Assembly (NCBI GenBank): GCA_944472155.2
Contig: OX235279.1
Coordinates: forward strand, 59,059,564-59,123,563
DNA: 64,000 bases
From: Trichobilharzia szidati
Lineage: Eukaryota; Platyhelminthes; Trematoda; Strigeidida; Schistosomatidae
Direction: 5' to 3'
The first letter of the stretch is position 1. The number at the start of each line of letters is the position of its first letter. Below are positions 23,301 through 37,900 of the stretch, piece after piece. The notes below the pieces were generated by a model, which did not search any database, was not told the origin of the DNA, and worked only from the letters and a program-made list of their open reading frames with translations. The translations under genes were made by a program, and so were the position numbers.

Positions 23301-26300
23301 ATGACAGAGTCCAGCTGGCAGCTATTTATGGCCGGCCAGACACAAACCCCGTTTGTGTTAGTGTTTGGAGTATCCAGCTACGGATCGCCACAAGGTAAAT
23401 TGGGAAGTACAATCTTCGGGGTCAACCTCCTACCCACCAGAGCGAAGAGTCAGCATAACTAGCTCACTAGTCGTCCTTTCCACCAGCGGTACGACTTAGC
23501 ACAGTGGTTAGGACTCTCGCCGACCATGCACATGGTCCGGGGTTCGATCCCCTGCCGACGCACACCTGATATCTATGGTTGGGCTACCGATATCACATGC
23601 TGAAAATTCCATACCTGTACCTAGTAATACGGTGTGAAATCAAGCTGTAATCAAAAGCAAATCAAATCAATACAGTGTGAGTGACTTATACTGTGTTGGT
23701 AACCGCTTTTAGTCTAACAGCTATCCAAACAAACTTTTGGTATGGTAAGACCTGCCATTGTAGCTCATTGGGTCAACCCTACAACCACGTGAAAATAGCA
23801 GCTGTCGACCGGGATAACTAATTCGCAGAAGTTTGAAATTGTAGACCATTATACTCCAATACAATGATGAACTTATGGAGTCCTGTATTCCTGGATTTCA
23901 CAGACGTCTTTTATTTATAGGTGCTTAATGGCAAAGTGTAGATTGTTTACGTCGCTTTTTACGCGAGTTAGTACGTCTTCAGGTCACTTTAGACATCAAG
24001 AAGCACTTGTTAATTTAGATATGTTACCAATAAAATATGCAAAATAAAGCAAAAGAAGATTTTTTAACAAAATCTAGTTTGATTTGATATAGACCAATGT
24101 ATTCCAACGGAATATTATTCTCACATATTCCCATGGTTCAATACTGCATTAGCAACAGAATACTACATATCTATTTAAACCTTCTATTTGTTGCTAGTCC
24201 GAATACTATTCCCACAGTTCAATACTGCTGTTACACTAAAACAAAAATAAACTGACTAAAATTTCGATAGTAATACTTTGTTAGTTATCATGAACTTTGT
24301 GGGCTTCTTTTGAGTCTACTTTAAACTATGCTTTGTTTCTCTCGTTGTTTGAAAATCACAAACTACTAGTAATAAAACTTTCTTATATTTTAGGCATTTG
24401 CTCTGTTTTTTACTCTCAGTGCAATCATGGCTGATTCGCTGTGTTACTTTTTCTTACCCACTACACTTACCTACCTGCTTGGTAGCTCATTTGTATGGAT
24501 ACAGCTCGTATGGCAAACAGGTGAGCCGTTTCTTCACAAATGCGCATAATACTTGCAATTTTTGTATCGTTATAAAGCGTTGTGTAACCATAGCTGTTTT
24601 ACACTATGGACGAATCAATTTCCTTATCATTTATTATTACTTTTACTGTACATTACTGCTCTTTTAAGACTGAGCTCCTCATTTCTTTTAATAAACCCTG
24701 CAAAAATACCTGTCTTTATAACGTTTATAGCATTTTTATAATTTGCCGTTCATGTTTTGATGGCGATAAAAGATACGAGGACTAATGTAAAACACAACAA
24801 CAACCATTTATCATTTTACTTTTCACAACTGGCTTGTTTTCAGCCTAATGTTTATCTCTTATTGTATTGATTAGTTTTAAATAGTTCTAGCATGAAAGTT
24901 TCTTGTTGAATGAAGCTCAAGATAAACTCCAGTTAGGATAAGTTGGGAAGAGAGTTAACGTTGGCCGATCAAAAACATACCAATTAATGAAGTGTGTTGG
25001 TTCGAATCATATAAGTGGTGTAGATCGCCTGGCTGTTGTTTTCGTGATTTCAAGAATACTGTTTGGAGACTGTCGGTAACACGATTCAAAATTGTTTACT
25101 ATGGTGCAGATGTATTCATTTTTTGTCATCGTCCACATTTTCGAAATCCTCACTTATCGTCATCTAGTTATTCTTTCTCTCTTGCACCTTCGTTCATTGT
25201 AGTTTTATTGCATTTGTTTTCTCCAGTTTTTGCGTAGTTTTCCGAAGTGTGACAACTTAGACTTCTACTTTTTTCAAGCTCCACCTTGTTGGATCAGTCA
25301 TTTCGTAAAGCTGGTCATAGGAATTAATTAATTTTATCTACGATGATGGAACACTTTCCGGACGAAATTAAATTCATTAAACTGAAGCTAAAATTTAGGC
25401 GATTTCCGCCCCGTCTGGAGACACATCAAGTCACTTAACCAATTGGATTTGTAATGACTGTCTCGCTTAAGCGGATTGATAATTTGGGTTACCAACAAAG
25501 GTGGATATATTTAAATCACTCATTCACATCTGTTGTATATGTTAACATAAACTACTTTCTGAAGCTGTATTGGTGTTTTCACTTCAGTACTAACATATGT
25601 TCCAAATAGAATGTAATGAAGATAAAGTAATCGTGATTGTCATTCCCAGTTTTATATGACGTATGCATTAAATATGCTTTGGAAATATATTCTAAAAAAC
25701 TGTGCATTACAATTGATTCTGTGTAGAAATGCAATAATGATATAAGAAATGTGGTAGTTGATGTTTATTTTACTGTTTATATTATTTGAAACAAACATGG
25801 TGCAATATTGGCAAAAAATAGTAAAACAACAATATGGACGCCTAATACACCGATACCAGCTAAGCTGCAGGTCAATTTTACAGCGCACGTGAAACATACT
25901 CTTCGGACTTGTGAATGGTGAAGTCATTTAAGGCTGTAAGTTACAGCCGTCATCAATAGCAACCATTTCTAAGATTCTGGTGTAACCTTGCTGTTGTCCC
26001 AATTACATCAGTGTGAAAATGCTGTAAGTTGAAAGCCTGAATTTGAAGCACTGCGTCATAAAAGCCGTATTATATACTGCGCGGGATGCCAGCCTTCTGA
26101 AGGTAAATATCTAGCAACTCAAAAGGCTACGGGTAGACAAATTTCAAACTAAGGAACCCAAAGGTGATTAAAATAAAATAGTTTGTGTATGGCGAAAATA
26201 TAATAGCAACGGATCAGATGACGGGATGTGCGATAGGTGAGGTAATTCGTGATAACATAGTAGAGAGTTAAGCTTTTTCTTTAGCTGTTGTCCCATGTAT

Positions 26301-29300
26301 GTTTTCTTTAGTTTTTGACGCAGAGACATTAGTACTAGCATATTATGCTATTGTGGTCTTGTGTAGTAAAGGGCTTCTTTATTTTTCCCTATTTAGACCG
26401 TGGCTTTTATATTCCGACTGTTGCACTGTGCTGCATGTTCCCCTACTTCGAGTTTGTTGCGCGATTTCGTGGTCCGAAAAACTTCCCCTTTGGTATAGAT
26501 CTTTGCAGACCCTTTGCAGCACATTGGTAAGTTTTTTATGTAGTTGTGTTCTCTGAGCTGGATAGTTTTTTTCACGAAGCTCTCATTGCCCTACTAGGTA
26601 ACATCTTCAGCCCATACTTCAATTTGAAAGTTTACATATTTTGTAGATCTGGATGATTTTCAGAAGTTCGGTGTGTGGGATTTTGGATGGTTCCAAATTA
26701 GACTTCCTAATAATGAACCGACATCACTTATGTTTAAATGGTGTAAGACTTGATTATTGAGTGTGTTTCTTCTGAAATTCCTAAAGAAATGAAACCAAGT
26801 AATATATTTTTGAATTACTCACTGGATTGCAACACAGTAGCTGTTGTCGTGGGTGTGCATGAGTGACCGTCTGACTAAGATGATGAATTTAGTTATAGAC
26901 CTTTTACATTTATGCTTCTTGCAAAAAGAAGAGATACAATTAGAACAGTGAAATAGATTATATCAAAACACAACATGGATGAAACGTTATAGACATTTCT
27001 CAAACTCCCTTTTCTGCTTTTCACACAAAGAATAGTTGACATCCGTTATGGAACAAAGCCTTGCATGCTAACTTCATTTGGGTATTCAAATGTATTCCTG
27101 AATTTGAGCTAAAACACAAGCAAACTATATCAGGAAGTATGGAATTTCAGTGGTATGAAAGGAAATTCATACAGTCCATTACTGTTGTTACTTATATGTT
27201 GTGTAGTCATCAAAGTCACTGAAACGAGTACCCAAAGATATGCTTTACTTCCGAATCCTAAAATTTTGTGTAAAATCTCCAGTAACAGAACAACCGGAGT
27301 ATGAATATTTAAGGCTAGCAATATTCTATTTTTTGTGAGTTTTTAGTTTCTCAATACATCTGTTCACACTTGTCACTGCTATTTCCCTATTTTTCTGCAC
27401 TTTTAAGTGGTTTAATATTAGTGTTTCATGAAAAAGGCGAAACAGGTTAATACTAATTTCAGAGTATCTTTCATCACCGCATGACGTGTCAATTGGGTGG
27501 CTACTAAGAGCAAAAGAAAGTAAATGAACGTCGTATCCTATCCGACAATGTTCATCAGTGGAAATGTATTGCTATGTATACAATAGAAAAAAGAATCTTC
27601 AGTATTGCAATGATCACGTCATCATTGGAATCTAGTGGTCTGTATTGCTGAAATTCTTTTAGACTGATCGTACTTTTTTGTTATCTATTATTCTAATTGC
27701 ATACATATATTTATGCTTACTAATTCGAAAACTTAGAATATGAGTAATAGAGGGAATTTATGTTTTGAGGCAGTCAGTGATGAACATTGACTTGAATGAA
27801 AATTGTATTGATTTCAGTCACTTTTCCACTAACCAACCAAATGGTCAATCAATCACTAATTTGGTTTAATGAATCCTTAAAATTCGTCATTACCACTTTA
27901 CTTTGATCATTTATTAAATCCGAACTACTTTTAGGTGATTTTAGATTCCACATTTCACAAGCTGCTTATCGCGAATTAGTTGCTGAGTAAGAATAATTGT
28001 AACTGTCTAGTCTATGATCAGGTGTACAACATAGTCATTAGGTTGAGTAATTGCTCCCATGCTGAATTTTATGGTATACTATCAAGTAGATTTTAGGGCT
28101 ATCTGTCATTTTCTTCCTTCTGACATCTAGAAAACCATGTGATTCAAGTTACGAGATTATGACCAAATAAAATAAGCTTGGATAGATGTACTATACCGAA
28201 AGTACACAAAGATGTGAATATACCCGATTGGCAGTGTGTCCCCGTTTGTAGAAATTTTCTGAAAGCTACAGCAAGTAAAAATCTTTATTTCCTATTCACT
28301 AAAATTAATTTCTTTCAAAACCCATTGTAAACACAAAATACACGATGAGGCTGAAAGTTTAGCGAATAGTCTTGTTAGGTTTTTGAGTGTTTACTTGGAG
28401 TAATGCGTAACGCCTAAACGTAATAAATATTATTGACTAAAAGTATCAAATGAGGCTACTTACAACAATCCATTAAAGATTTTTAGCTACTTGAACCCAA
28501 AAATCTGCTTCATTCATCAGTTCATCTTATTACGCGTTTTTGTGATTGTCACTTGAGCTTGCTGCTTTGTTGGATTTAAAATACTTCCACAAACAGTTAA
28601 GACTTGTGATGATCACTTACGTGGTCATTATATTTATTACTAGCCATTTTTTCATGTTTTACATAGAATTATCATCAATAATACTCATATTTATACTTTT
28701 TGCACTAAAAATTAGAGTAAGCGGACTGATATACTAGTGTATATACTACATTTACTGTTTAAAGACTAATAGTACTATTCATCTCCTTCAATCTTAGTTG
28801 TTAGAGTGAAATCTGAACTAATCTGAAACTTGATCAAAGTCGAATCTCATATAGTTTGTAATCTCTCGCATGTATTCTCTGATTTTAAAGACGCTATTTG
28901 GTCTGTTTCACTGATCTGAATTCTCATAATTCACATAAAAAATGACAGTGAAGATAAAGATCAAAGATTACTTACAGGGTCGCTTTTATTCACTGTTGTT
29001 CCCTTTAAGAATTGCGAACTATGAATGGCATGCATTGCTAACGGTGTACTTCACTTGAATAATTTGTATCGGAAAAACCGTTCATAATTATTATATGATT
29101 CTCTATACTTCTACCTAGTAGCATCATGGATTCATTTCACATATGAACAGTGGCTATTTTCATGTGTAATGTAAGGTGATATTCTCTTTTAAAACTTAAT
29201 CCAATTACTCTTTTATAAGCGTGAGCTGCAGATGTCAGCCAATTTATTTTCGAAGCAGTCATATTTTGATTTCATAGTAGCTAGATTTATGTAAAGGTGA

Positions 29301-31913
29301 ATAAAAGAAGACATCTCTTAATTATGATGCATAGTTTAGAATGTCTATTCAACCAAATAGTGGTTAATCGTTCTAGCAGTGAATTCCAGTATTTTTAGAC
29401 TTGCCGTACATGAAATACTGTCTTTAGATAAGAATTACGTAAGGTTTCGTTTACTGCTTCTCTCTAACCATTCGATAATACTTTTAAATTCAGTCACGTT
29501 AGCATAACTTGACTGTTGATTCAGGTATTCACTTTGCAACAGAGATATGTTTCATAACGTAGCGCATGAATCCGGTCATGATCAGAGGACATCAATTCCT
29601 CTATTTCTTTCGCATAGCTAACAGTGATGGTATACTATGAACTTTGATGTATATTGTGAAGTAACGTTGTCAACTAGTTTCTCGGTTTTGACCTGCTTTT
29701 TCCTTTTTTTTATTTCTCACCATTAGTATCGGCTATCCGGTTGTAACTTTGGGTTTCAGTTTGAAAAGTACGATTTCGCATCATTTCCGTCTGGTAGGTG
29801 TTTACTTATTTTCATCTTACTTTAACTTTTGCATGTCGTTGTACTTTTTCATCACTTCTACTCGGATTTTGAATTTTAAAGTATCTACGTTCTTGATGTT
29901 TGCATTTAATCATAGGTTGAATACCACCAGACTATCACTTCTTTGTTCAGAGGTGTCTGTATTAATTGGATAATGTCACACGTATTCCTTCTATGAAGTT
30001 CAGTGAAAAACGACCAACACCTTGGCCATCATGCTATGGTATAATTTTATTTCACAGGTTTATCTTCAACAGCAAGATTAAAATATCAACTGCAAGAGTT
30101 TTAACATATCTTTTGGTTACACAACTATGTGACCTTCAGTGTTGGTTTATTTCTTCATTTGTAAAAATTATATTTGTAAAATCTCAACGAAATTGAAATT
30201 ATTAGTTCCAACGTTTCGTTCGGCAAACTGGTCCGAACTTCTTCAGCTGAGTTGAAGTAGTCGTAATATTCCGTAATTCTTCTTATTTGCAATTCTTAAT
30301 TTTAAAAAACTGCCTAAACCTTTAATGTATTCTTCTAAATTAAATTTTCATCTTGGTTCAGTATTTTTATATGAGACTAAACACAGAATTTTATGAACTC
30401 TAGAAAATCGACGATATTCTTACTCTGGTGAAATTCTGTAAAATCGAGACATTACCGACGTAATACAGAAGTACAGACTCAAGTGGGACTGCCAGCTGCT
30501 TACGTTGCTGATATTTACACGTTCTTTGTGTAGGCACAATTTTCAGTGCATAACGTTCTCCTATTTAGTTGTAGAACGACTTCGTATTCCTTCCGAACTG
30601 GTAGTGGGTAGCTGTATGAAATCGCCAACCGACTCATCGCCCCTATAAAATGTAAGATGATGCTGCAGGATTGGACTTCATCGACCCCTAGATTAGAAAT
30701 AAGAAGTGAGGTGGTAGAACACGTTGACCGCTTCACTTATTTGGGAAGTACCATCAGCCCCAACGGGTTGATCTCCGACGAAATTTCAGCACGAATACAG
30801 AGGGCTAGGTTCGCATTCGCCAGTTTTCGCCGTCTCTGGCGTAGACGCGATATCCGACTGTCGACCAAAGGGCGTGTGTACTGCTCAACAGTCCGCTCCG
30901 TCCTCCTTTATGGCTGTGAGACCTGGCCATTGAGAGCAGATGACATGAAAAGATTAGCTGTCTTTGATCATAGGTGTCTGCGTTCTATCTCCCGCGTGAA
31001 GTGGAATAATAAGGTGAGCAATATTGAGGTTAGGCGTCGAGTGCTAGGTAAGGCGGGGAAATCAATCGACGAGACTGTGAAATTGCATCGACTGAGATGG
31101 TTAGGACATGTGCTACGTATGCCTAGTCATCGCCTTCCTCGACGGGCAATGTTAGCTGATATAGGGCCAGGATGGAAAAGAGCTAGCGGCGGTCAAACGA
31201 AAACATGGCACCAATCAATGAAATCCACAACAGTTAATCTAAGCCACGTAGGAAGATGTAGACTTCCTGGTTGGGGCCCTCGGGATGGTAAAAACCAATG
31301 GTTGGAAACAATTGGCGACATGGCTCAAAATCGTTCTCAGTGGCGCAGATGCATCCACTCCTTGTGACTTATCATTTCCAGTTAAACTGTTTTGTTCTCC
31401 GTTATTACTATTCCTTTGTCTCACACCTCTGTTTACTGTCTATATTTTGCATTTCTTCTACTTCCTTCTCTTGCTTTGCGTGCTACATGGAGTGTGGCGA
31501 CTTGAACTGCCGCACATATGTGCAAAGTTCTATGTCGAAAACAGACAGACAGACATCAGTTTATAAATAAAGTTTTCGTAAACAGAAATGTTTAAATCAG
31601 TTATGAATTAAAATCTTTTTGTTTGTGTTAAATTGTGAGTCACGTCTAATACTTAATAGATGATCATGTTTTGAGATACACTAGTAATATGCTTGGTTCT
31701 TGTAAAAGTACTTGCGAAGCGTATGTCTTCTGAACGTCCCAACCAAAAAGTTTGAATTTGTTTGGCACACGCTTCATCCCTACTAAGTGTGAGTTGAGTT
31801 TACACCAACTACTAGTTTAATAATGAATGAAATCGTTGAACTCATTGAGCACTTTATTCTTATGCGTGAAGTTGAATCAACTGTAATAAATTAATTCATT
31901 GGAAAACCTCTGC

Positions 31914-31945
<32 letters not shown>

Positions 31946-34900
31946 TACGCTCGTTCTCATGGTGGCTTAGTTGGAAATGTGTTAACCGTTTGTTTAGTAA
32001 TGGTTTTATGTGGATGACCATCAGTGTAGATCGTCTAAACAAACAAACAACAGTATCTTCATAATGGATACTGATTTTAACGAGCTGTTTGATTACATAT
32101 ACTTTGTGTTTTGTCATGTAGAATTATATATCTGTGTTGTCGAGAAATTCCACTTCAGATGTATGTATTTTTCTTGGTTTATGTGATTTATTTATTTCAT
32201 TTAGGTAAGATATTAACTAACAATTCTGTTTTTAAATGTCTTGCTATACAGAGAAGAAAAAGATGGGTTGCAGCACAAAATACAACCTTTTTCTCAATAC
32301 TTGAAAGAGCTTTACCAAAAGAATTGTGGTTCTATTTAAAATCAGGTTTGTTTATTTCTATGCCGTACAGATATCTTTTTTCCACATAGACATCCTGCCA
32401 TTTTTATGTCTCTGTTAGCATTATGTAGTATGTATATATAGTGCGTCGGTGGCACAGCGGTAGAATGCTTGCCAACCACGCAGGGGGTTCTGGGTTGGAC
32501 CCCCGGTCGACGCACTCCTTTACATCACTAAGCCAGTAATAAGACTGGTAAAGAGAAAAGGTTGGGCGTGATGCTAGCAACCCCATCCCGTAAAAGTAAA
32601 CACCACTGCTTTCGAAACTCCAAGCCTCTAGCTTAAAGCCCTTTGTTCCACAGGGAACGTAAGGGAATTATGTATATATCAAAAGGCAGCTAAATGTATC
32701 AGGGAATCAATATACGGAGTTACTATGCGTACTGGTGGTTCATGCTTTAAGTCATCAGTAAACTTGGCCATATATACGAATGGACGTTAACGTGTTTTCC
32801 TGGTAGTTAAGTTTGACATCTGTGTATTCAATTTTATTAGGCATTTGGGAAAAATTCCAACTTAAATCCAATAGTGTTGTTAACAAAGTTTCGCTGAATG
32901 AAGTCAGCTTTTTCCTCAAATATCTATGATATTTAATGAAATTAATTGACGGAAAACGCCCTGACGGTGAACTTATTTTAGTTTGCAAAATTTTGTCTAT
33001 GACCATTCAGTGTAACTGACGTTTCATTTATCTAGTGAAATTTGTCTGTGGATTCTCTGCGTTCTCATTTGACCGACTGTATCGGCATAAATTTTCACTG
33101 TTTTTATCTTTCACTTATGTTCGACCTTTAACCGAACAAGTAGCTTTTAACATACATTATCGTGTTAGCGTTGTTTCGTGATGTGATATTGTACGGCAAG
33201 ATTATAACTGATTCTCTTTTGTACGATTATCTTAATTATCATTCTTCTTTCTGCTATTCCATGTTTAACATTGTATAATTGTGCTTCTTTGTGGTACTAC
33301 ATCAAAAGTCTGACCGATATGGTGATTACCTGTGATCTATAGATTTTATGACTCTATTTTATTCGGAGTTTCATTTCCCGCATCAGTAGTTTTCAAGCTT
33401 AAGTGGTTATTATTCCTGAATGCGTTACGTAATTACTCGCAATGCAAACAGTGCGATTTCTGATTTACGAACTAAATACTTAAGTTATATCTTAAGTGGG
33501 AAACTGTTGTGCTAGTTTCACTTACTATTCTTGAATTTAAAAGCCTTTTTTGTTTGAGGGACCTGCAGGTTTAGTAGATCTAGCGGATCCCATCAGTCTT
33601 TGAATTATGATTTAGTTTCGCTTATCTCTGAAGATCATCCCACTGGTTTTAAGAGACATGAACTGTTGTCCACTTGAAATTTAGTCTAAAATTAACACTT
33701 TGTGCATGAAACAGTATCTTTGGTTATTGGTTTTGTAGTCGTATCATCGTGTTGACAGTCTCTTCTTCACAGTACAAATACGAAATAGGCCGCCAAGATG
33801 GGATGTTTTTAAAAAAAAATTCATTTTTTCTCTAGTATTATTTTGCTGAGCTGATTTGACCTATGTTTATATTTATTTGATCCGCCTAAGATTCTAATTC
33901 TAAATCGAAAAACCCAAATGTGCTGTGTGACAATAATAATTGTCCGACATTAGCCATCTCTTCCACACCCACAGTGCCAAATTCAACTTCAACAGGACAT
34001 ATTGTGGCTGAGGCGAGTAACGCTGTTAGCCTAATTCATTCCAAGGACAAAGATAATCATTGTATTACAAATACAAACCGTAAAAACATATCTGTACATC
34101 ATAGCCGTACAACTATCACTACCACTACGACGACGACTACTACTACTACACGTATCACTAATTCATCAACTGCACATAGAAGTAACTGTACGGATGTTGC
34201 TATATGCTCAACTGGTAAAAATATTTCTCAAGAGCATACATTTCAACTTAAAGTTGGTGATCAAAATGACAATTATGCGTCTGCAGCTTCAGCATTGGCA
34301 GTAAAGGTATGTCCATTACGTTTCATGATGCAATATTTTTTTCTGCCAGATTTACTCCACTTTATTCTAGTTTAAAAGTATTGTTGAGAAGAAAAAAAGA
34401 CCATACAAGCTACTCTATAAGCAGTGACTAAAGGTGGAGTTTGTAGCAAATAAAATACTCACTGGTATTTAGCATTTTTGGTTTATTGAGTTTCGAAAGG
34501 AAAATGTCTTCATCAAGGAAACGTCCATATTTTGTGTGGATGATCAACTTAAACAATGCGATTTAAGCACCAGCCCAGTAATAAGCAGACACGCAGTGTA
34601 AATTTAAGTTTTTACACTGAGATTTCATAGCTCTATGAACAATTTAGGTCAAGTTTGCTTCCCAACCATGTTTTTTTATCTGTGATACATTACACTACAC
34701 TTGATGTATTTGTAGTCAAACCTCATCCTGGATATTGAAAACCCCCATCTTTTGTCCATTTTCACCACTCTCACTGCTAAGAAATTGCCATCACTGACGT
34801 CTTTAAGAAAAATGTGAAATTCCTGGTCGCTTCTGATAACATTTCGAGTTACCTGAGCTCATGTTTTCTTGGTATTGATTCAATGATTTGTGATACGCCG

Positions 34901-37900
34901 ACAGATGGTAAACCAACGCAAATCGTATCCTACCTTCCCATTTCATGATCTAACCACATTAACTCTTCTTTAAGCCATTTTCATGACTTATAAAAGGGTA
35001 ACTATGCTGAACGACATTTGTAGCACATCTAAATCACCGATGCTAGAATGCTTGGGTGAGTGTAAATATACATCTTGTCAATTTTGAGAAAGTATTTAGC
35101 ATTCCATAGTGTTCTGTGTATCCTTTGTGTAATCACAGTTAAGTAATGTCCTACCAATAAGATAGGGTGATATTTACCGATGAATACCATACTGAACTAA
35201 TTTTTCATTTTTGTCTACCTTACCTCAGATAATTTAATTAATCCCCAAATTAAGGTCTCATGACCATACAAACCAGAGTTTCTCCGGGTCAGGTATACTA
35301 TACCACTTCAGCACTTGCATCTCTTTTTAGAAATAGGAAGCTTTTCCAAGCAGTATGCAGTCTCACTTGTTGTGTCTAAGCTAACTTATGAAAATACTTA
35401 ACTTTCGTACATACTTTAGGGGCTTAATCATAATCCTTGAATCTAGTTGGATTTAATGTTTACTCCTAATATTAGATATAGTCATAACGTGACATGGTTA
35501 AGATGTTAGTGTTACCTCTGAATAAGCCCTCACGAAAGCCTCTCTTGAGACTGACTAACAAAGTTACTCGAAGTACTTCAAAATGGTTATATTTGACATA
35601 ACACTTGTTTCGGAGCAACTCAGGTAATTGAAAATGGTGCCGATAGGTCAAGACTGCAAATAATAGCAATCATTTAAGTTATCCGAAAATTAGTTGTCTT
35701 AAGTAACCGCTCCGTAAACATTTTTATTGGTAATGTAATCCACAATAGATCAATAATCTGTCTTGTAATAGATGAGGAATATTGTTATTCTTCCATCCTC
35801 TTTTAAGACACTTACCATGTTGATTTCGTAAATATCACTTTCTTAGCGGAGATTATAAACAGAAAAGTGGATAAAGAATACAACCTGTGCTTCAAGACAC
35901 AAAGTTACTGTAGGACTCTTCCTCCATATGATGAACGCATCATTTCACATCTATCTTATTCATAGCCTTTGTTAGATGCCAGATCCTTCGGTGTTTGTTT
36001 CTTTCACGTAAGCACTATTATTACAACGTATTGACGGAAACTAGTGATGTGCTTGAATCCATTTTATTCCATTTTGTATTCAAGTATTCTTCAATTCCAC
36101 TCATTGTAAATCTCGTAAAATTTTGCCTTTGTGTAGTATCAAGTCGCATACTCACACTTGGCGATCATAATATCCTATATTTCAAATGGATGCATATTCC
36201 TTATTCAGCTATAATCTCCATCTACATCAATTATTTGATATTCCATGACTTCATTCCAGTTCATTGGTCTCCATCTATCATTACACTGTTTCGATGTAAT
36301 CTTTATTTGTCCTTTACTGGCTATTATATGGTTATACTTGTGACTTTATAGCAGTAAAGTCTGAAGAAATAATAGTCTTGTTTGGAATTTTCAATAAGAT
36401 TTTATAAGTGACGAGACCGCAAATAAAATGTGCAGGCAAGTGGACATAACTTTAAATTATGTCTGATATTTTCAAACGTCACATTGTCTACGGTTTATGT
36501 TTAAGCGTGTTACTCATTGATAATTGTTTATATTTTGCTCATGAGTTTTCCCTACTGTTAACTGAAGATATTGAGTTGTTGTTTCAATCATGTGCTTTTG
36601 CAAAACCTGTTGCGTACATGGATATTGATTTTCACTCTATCTTCCACAGCCCAAAATTTTTTTTCATATGACTTCTGCAGATTTAATTCTATCCAACAAA
36701 ACGTTTTGTGTTTTATGTTGTAGTCTGATTCTTATACAAAAATCTTGGCATCTGCTGAAAATACTGTCGTAAGACTTTCTTCCCATGATATTCATCAAGA
36801 GAGCTGTATTCAAAAGGAAAATGTCGGTAAAGAAGAAAAATTAGTCAGTAAAAAGTCACCATCTTCAATTAAATCTGTTACATCCAGTTCATCAGCTTCA
36901 ACATGTTCTAATTCATCTATGCCTAAATCTTCAAGTGGTGTAAATAATCCAACTAGTAATAAAACTAAATCAACAAACACTAAGTCTAGTGGTGTAAAAC
37001 AAAAAACAAAAACAACTTCCGGTACTGCTATGAATTCTACTGCTGTTTCTGGAGCCGCTTGCGGTGGTAATGGTAGTGGTGGTGGTGGCAAACCTAATGC
37101 GTCAGCTTCAAATCCATCGTCATCAACTGGTTGTAAAAATAGTGGTAAAAATTCTAACAAGGATGAATATACTTTAAAGTAAGGTTTTCTTTATTTTGTA
37201 AGATAATATCTTTATATTGTACGTGTAAGGTGCTAGCATTACTTCTTCTTATTGCCTTGTGTTACGAGTGGAACACAGGGCTTTAACAGTGCATTACAGT
37301 TTCACTGTATTCTCTGCACTCCTTTTTAGCTGGCTCAATAACTGCCTTTAAGCTCTCCTCTCCGTACGATCTCCTCCCCTGTGTCAACCTCGAACGTTCA
37401 ATTCGTTGTTTCCCGGTAGGACTCCACTTGAGGACGTGACGCTTGATGTCTTCAGCGTATGTCATCTGCATTTCATTCTCCATGTTTGTTGGGTCAATAG
37501 GTTGTTGATTGGTTCGTTGTCAGAGTTCCTTGTCGCTGGCTGCCAGATCTTTAATATGGAGCGAAGATAGCTGCTGATGCAAGTCTATAGGCTGTTAGGA
37601 ATACCTTACGTGGCACACCAAGTGTGTGAACAGTAAAGAAGAACTGAAGTGTGTCATTAATGTTGAAAATTCGAGTCTCAATCTTTATGCTCGGTGCAGT
37701 AGATTTCCAAACTAATTTCAGAGTCGTAAATGCTTGTCTCGCCTTTCCGATCTTGGTTTTGACATCCTAATCCGTGCTGTCTGTAGTTGAAAAGATGCTG
37801 CTTAGGTAATTGAAGGAGGTGACCTCTTTCAGATTTTCGCCCTTGATGGCGATTGCCGCTTTTTGTTGTTCGTTAGGCGTCTTCATCACCTTTTTCTTCT

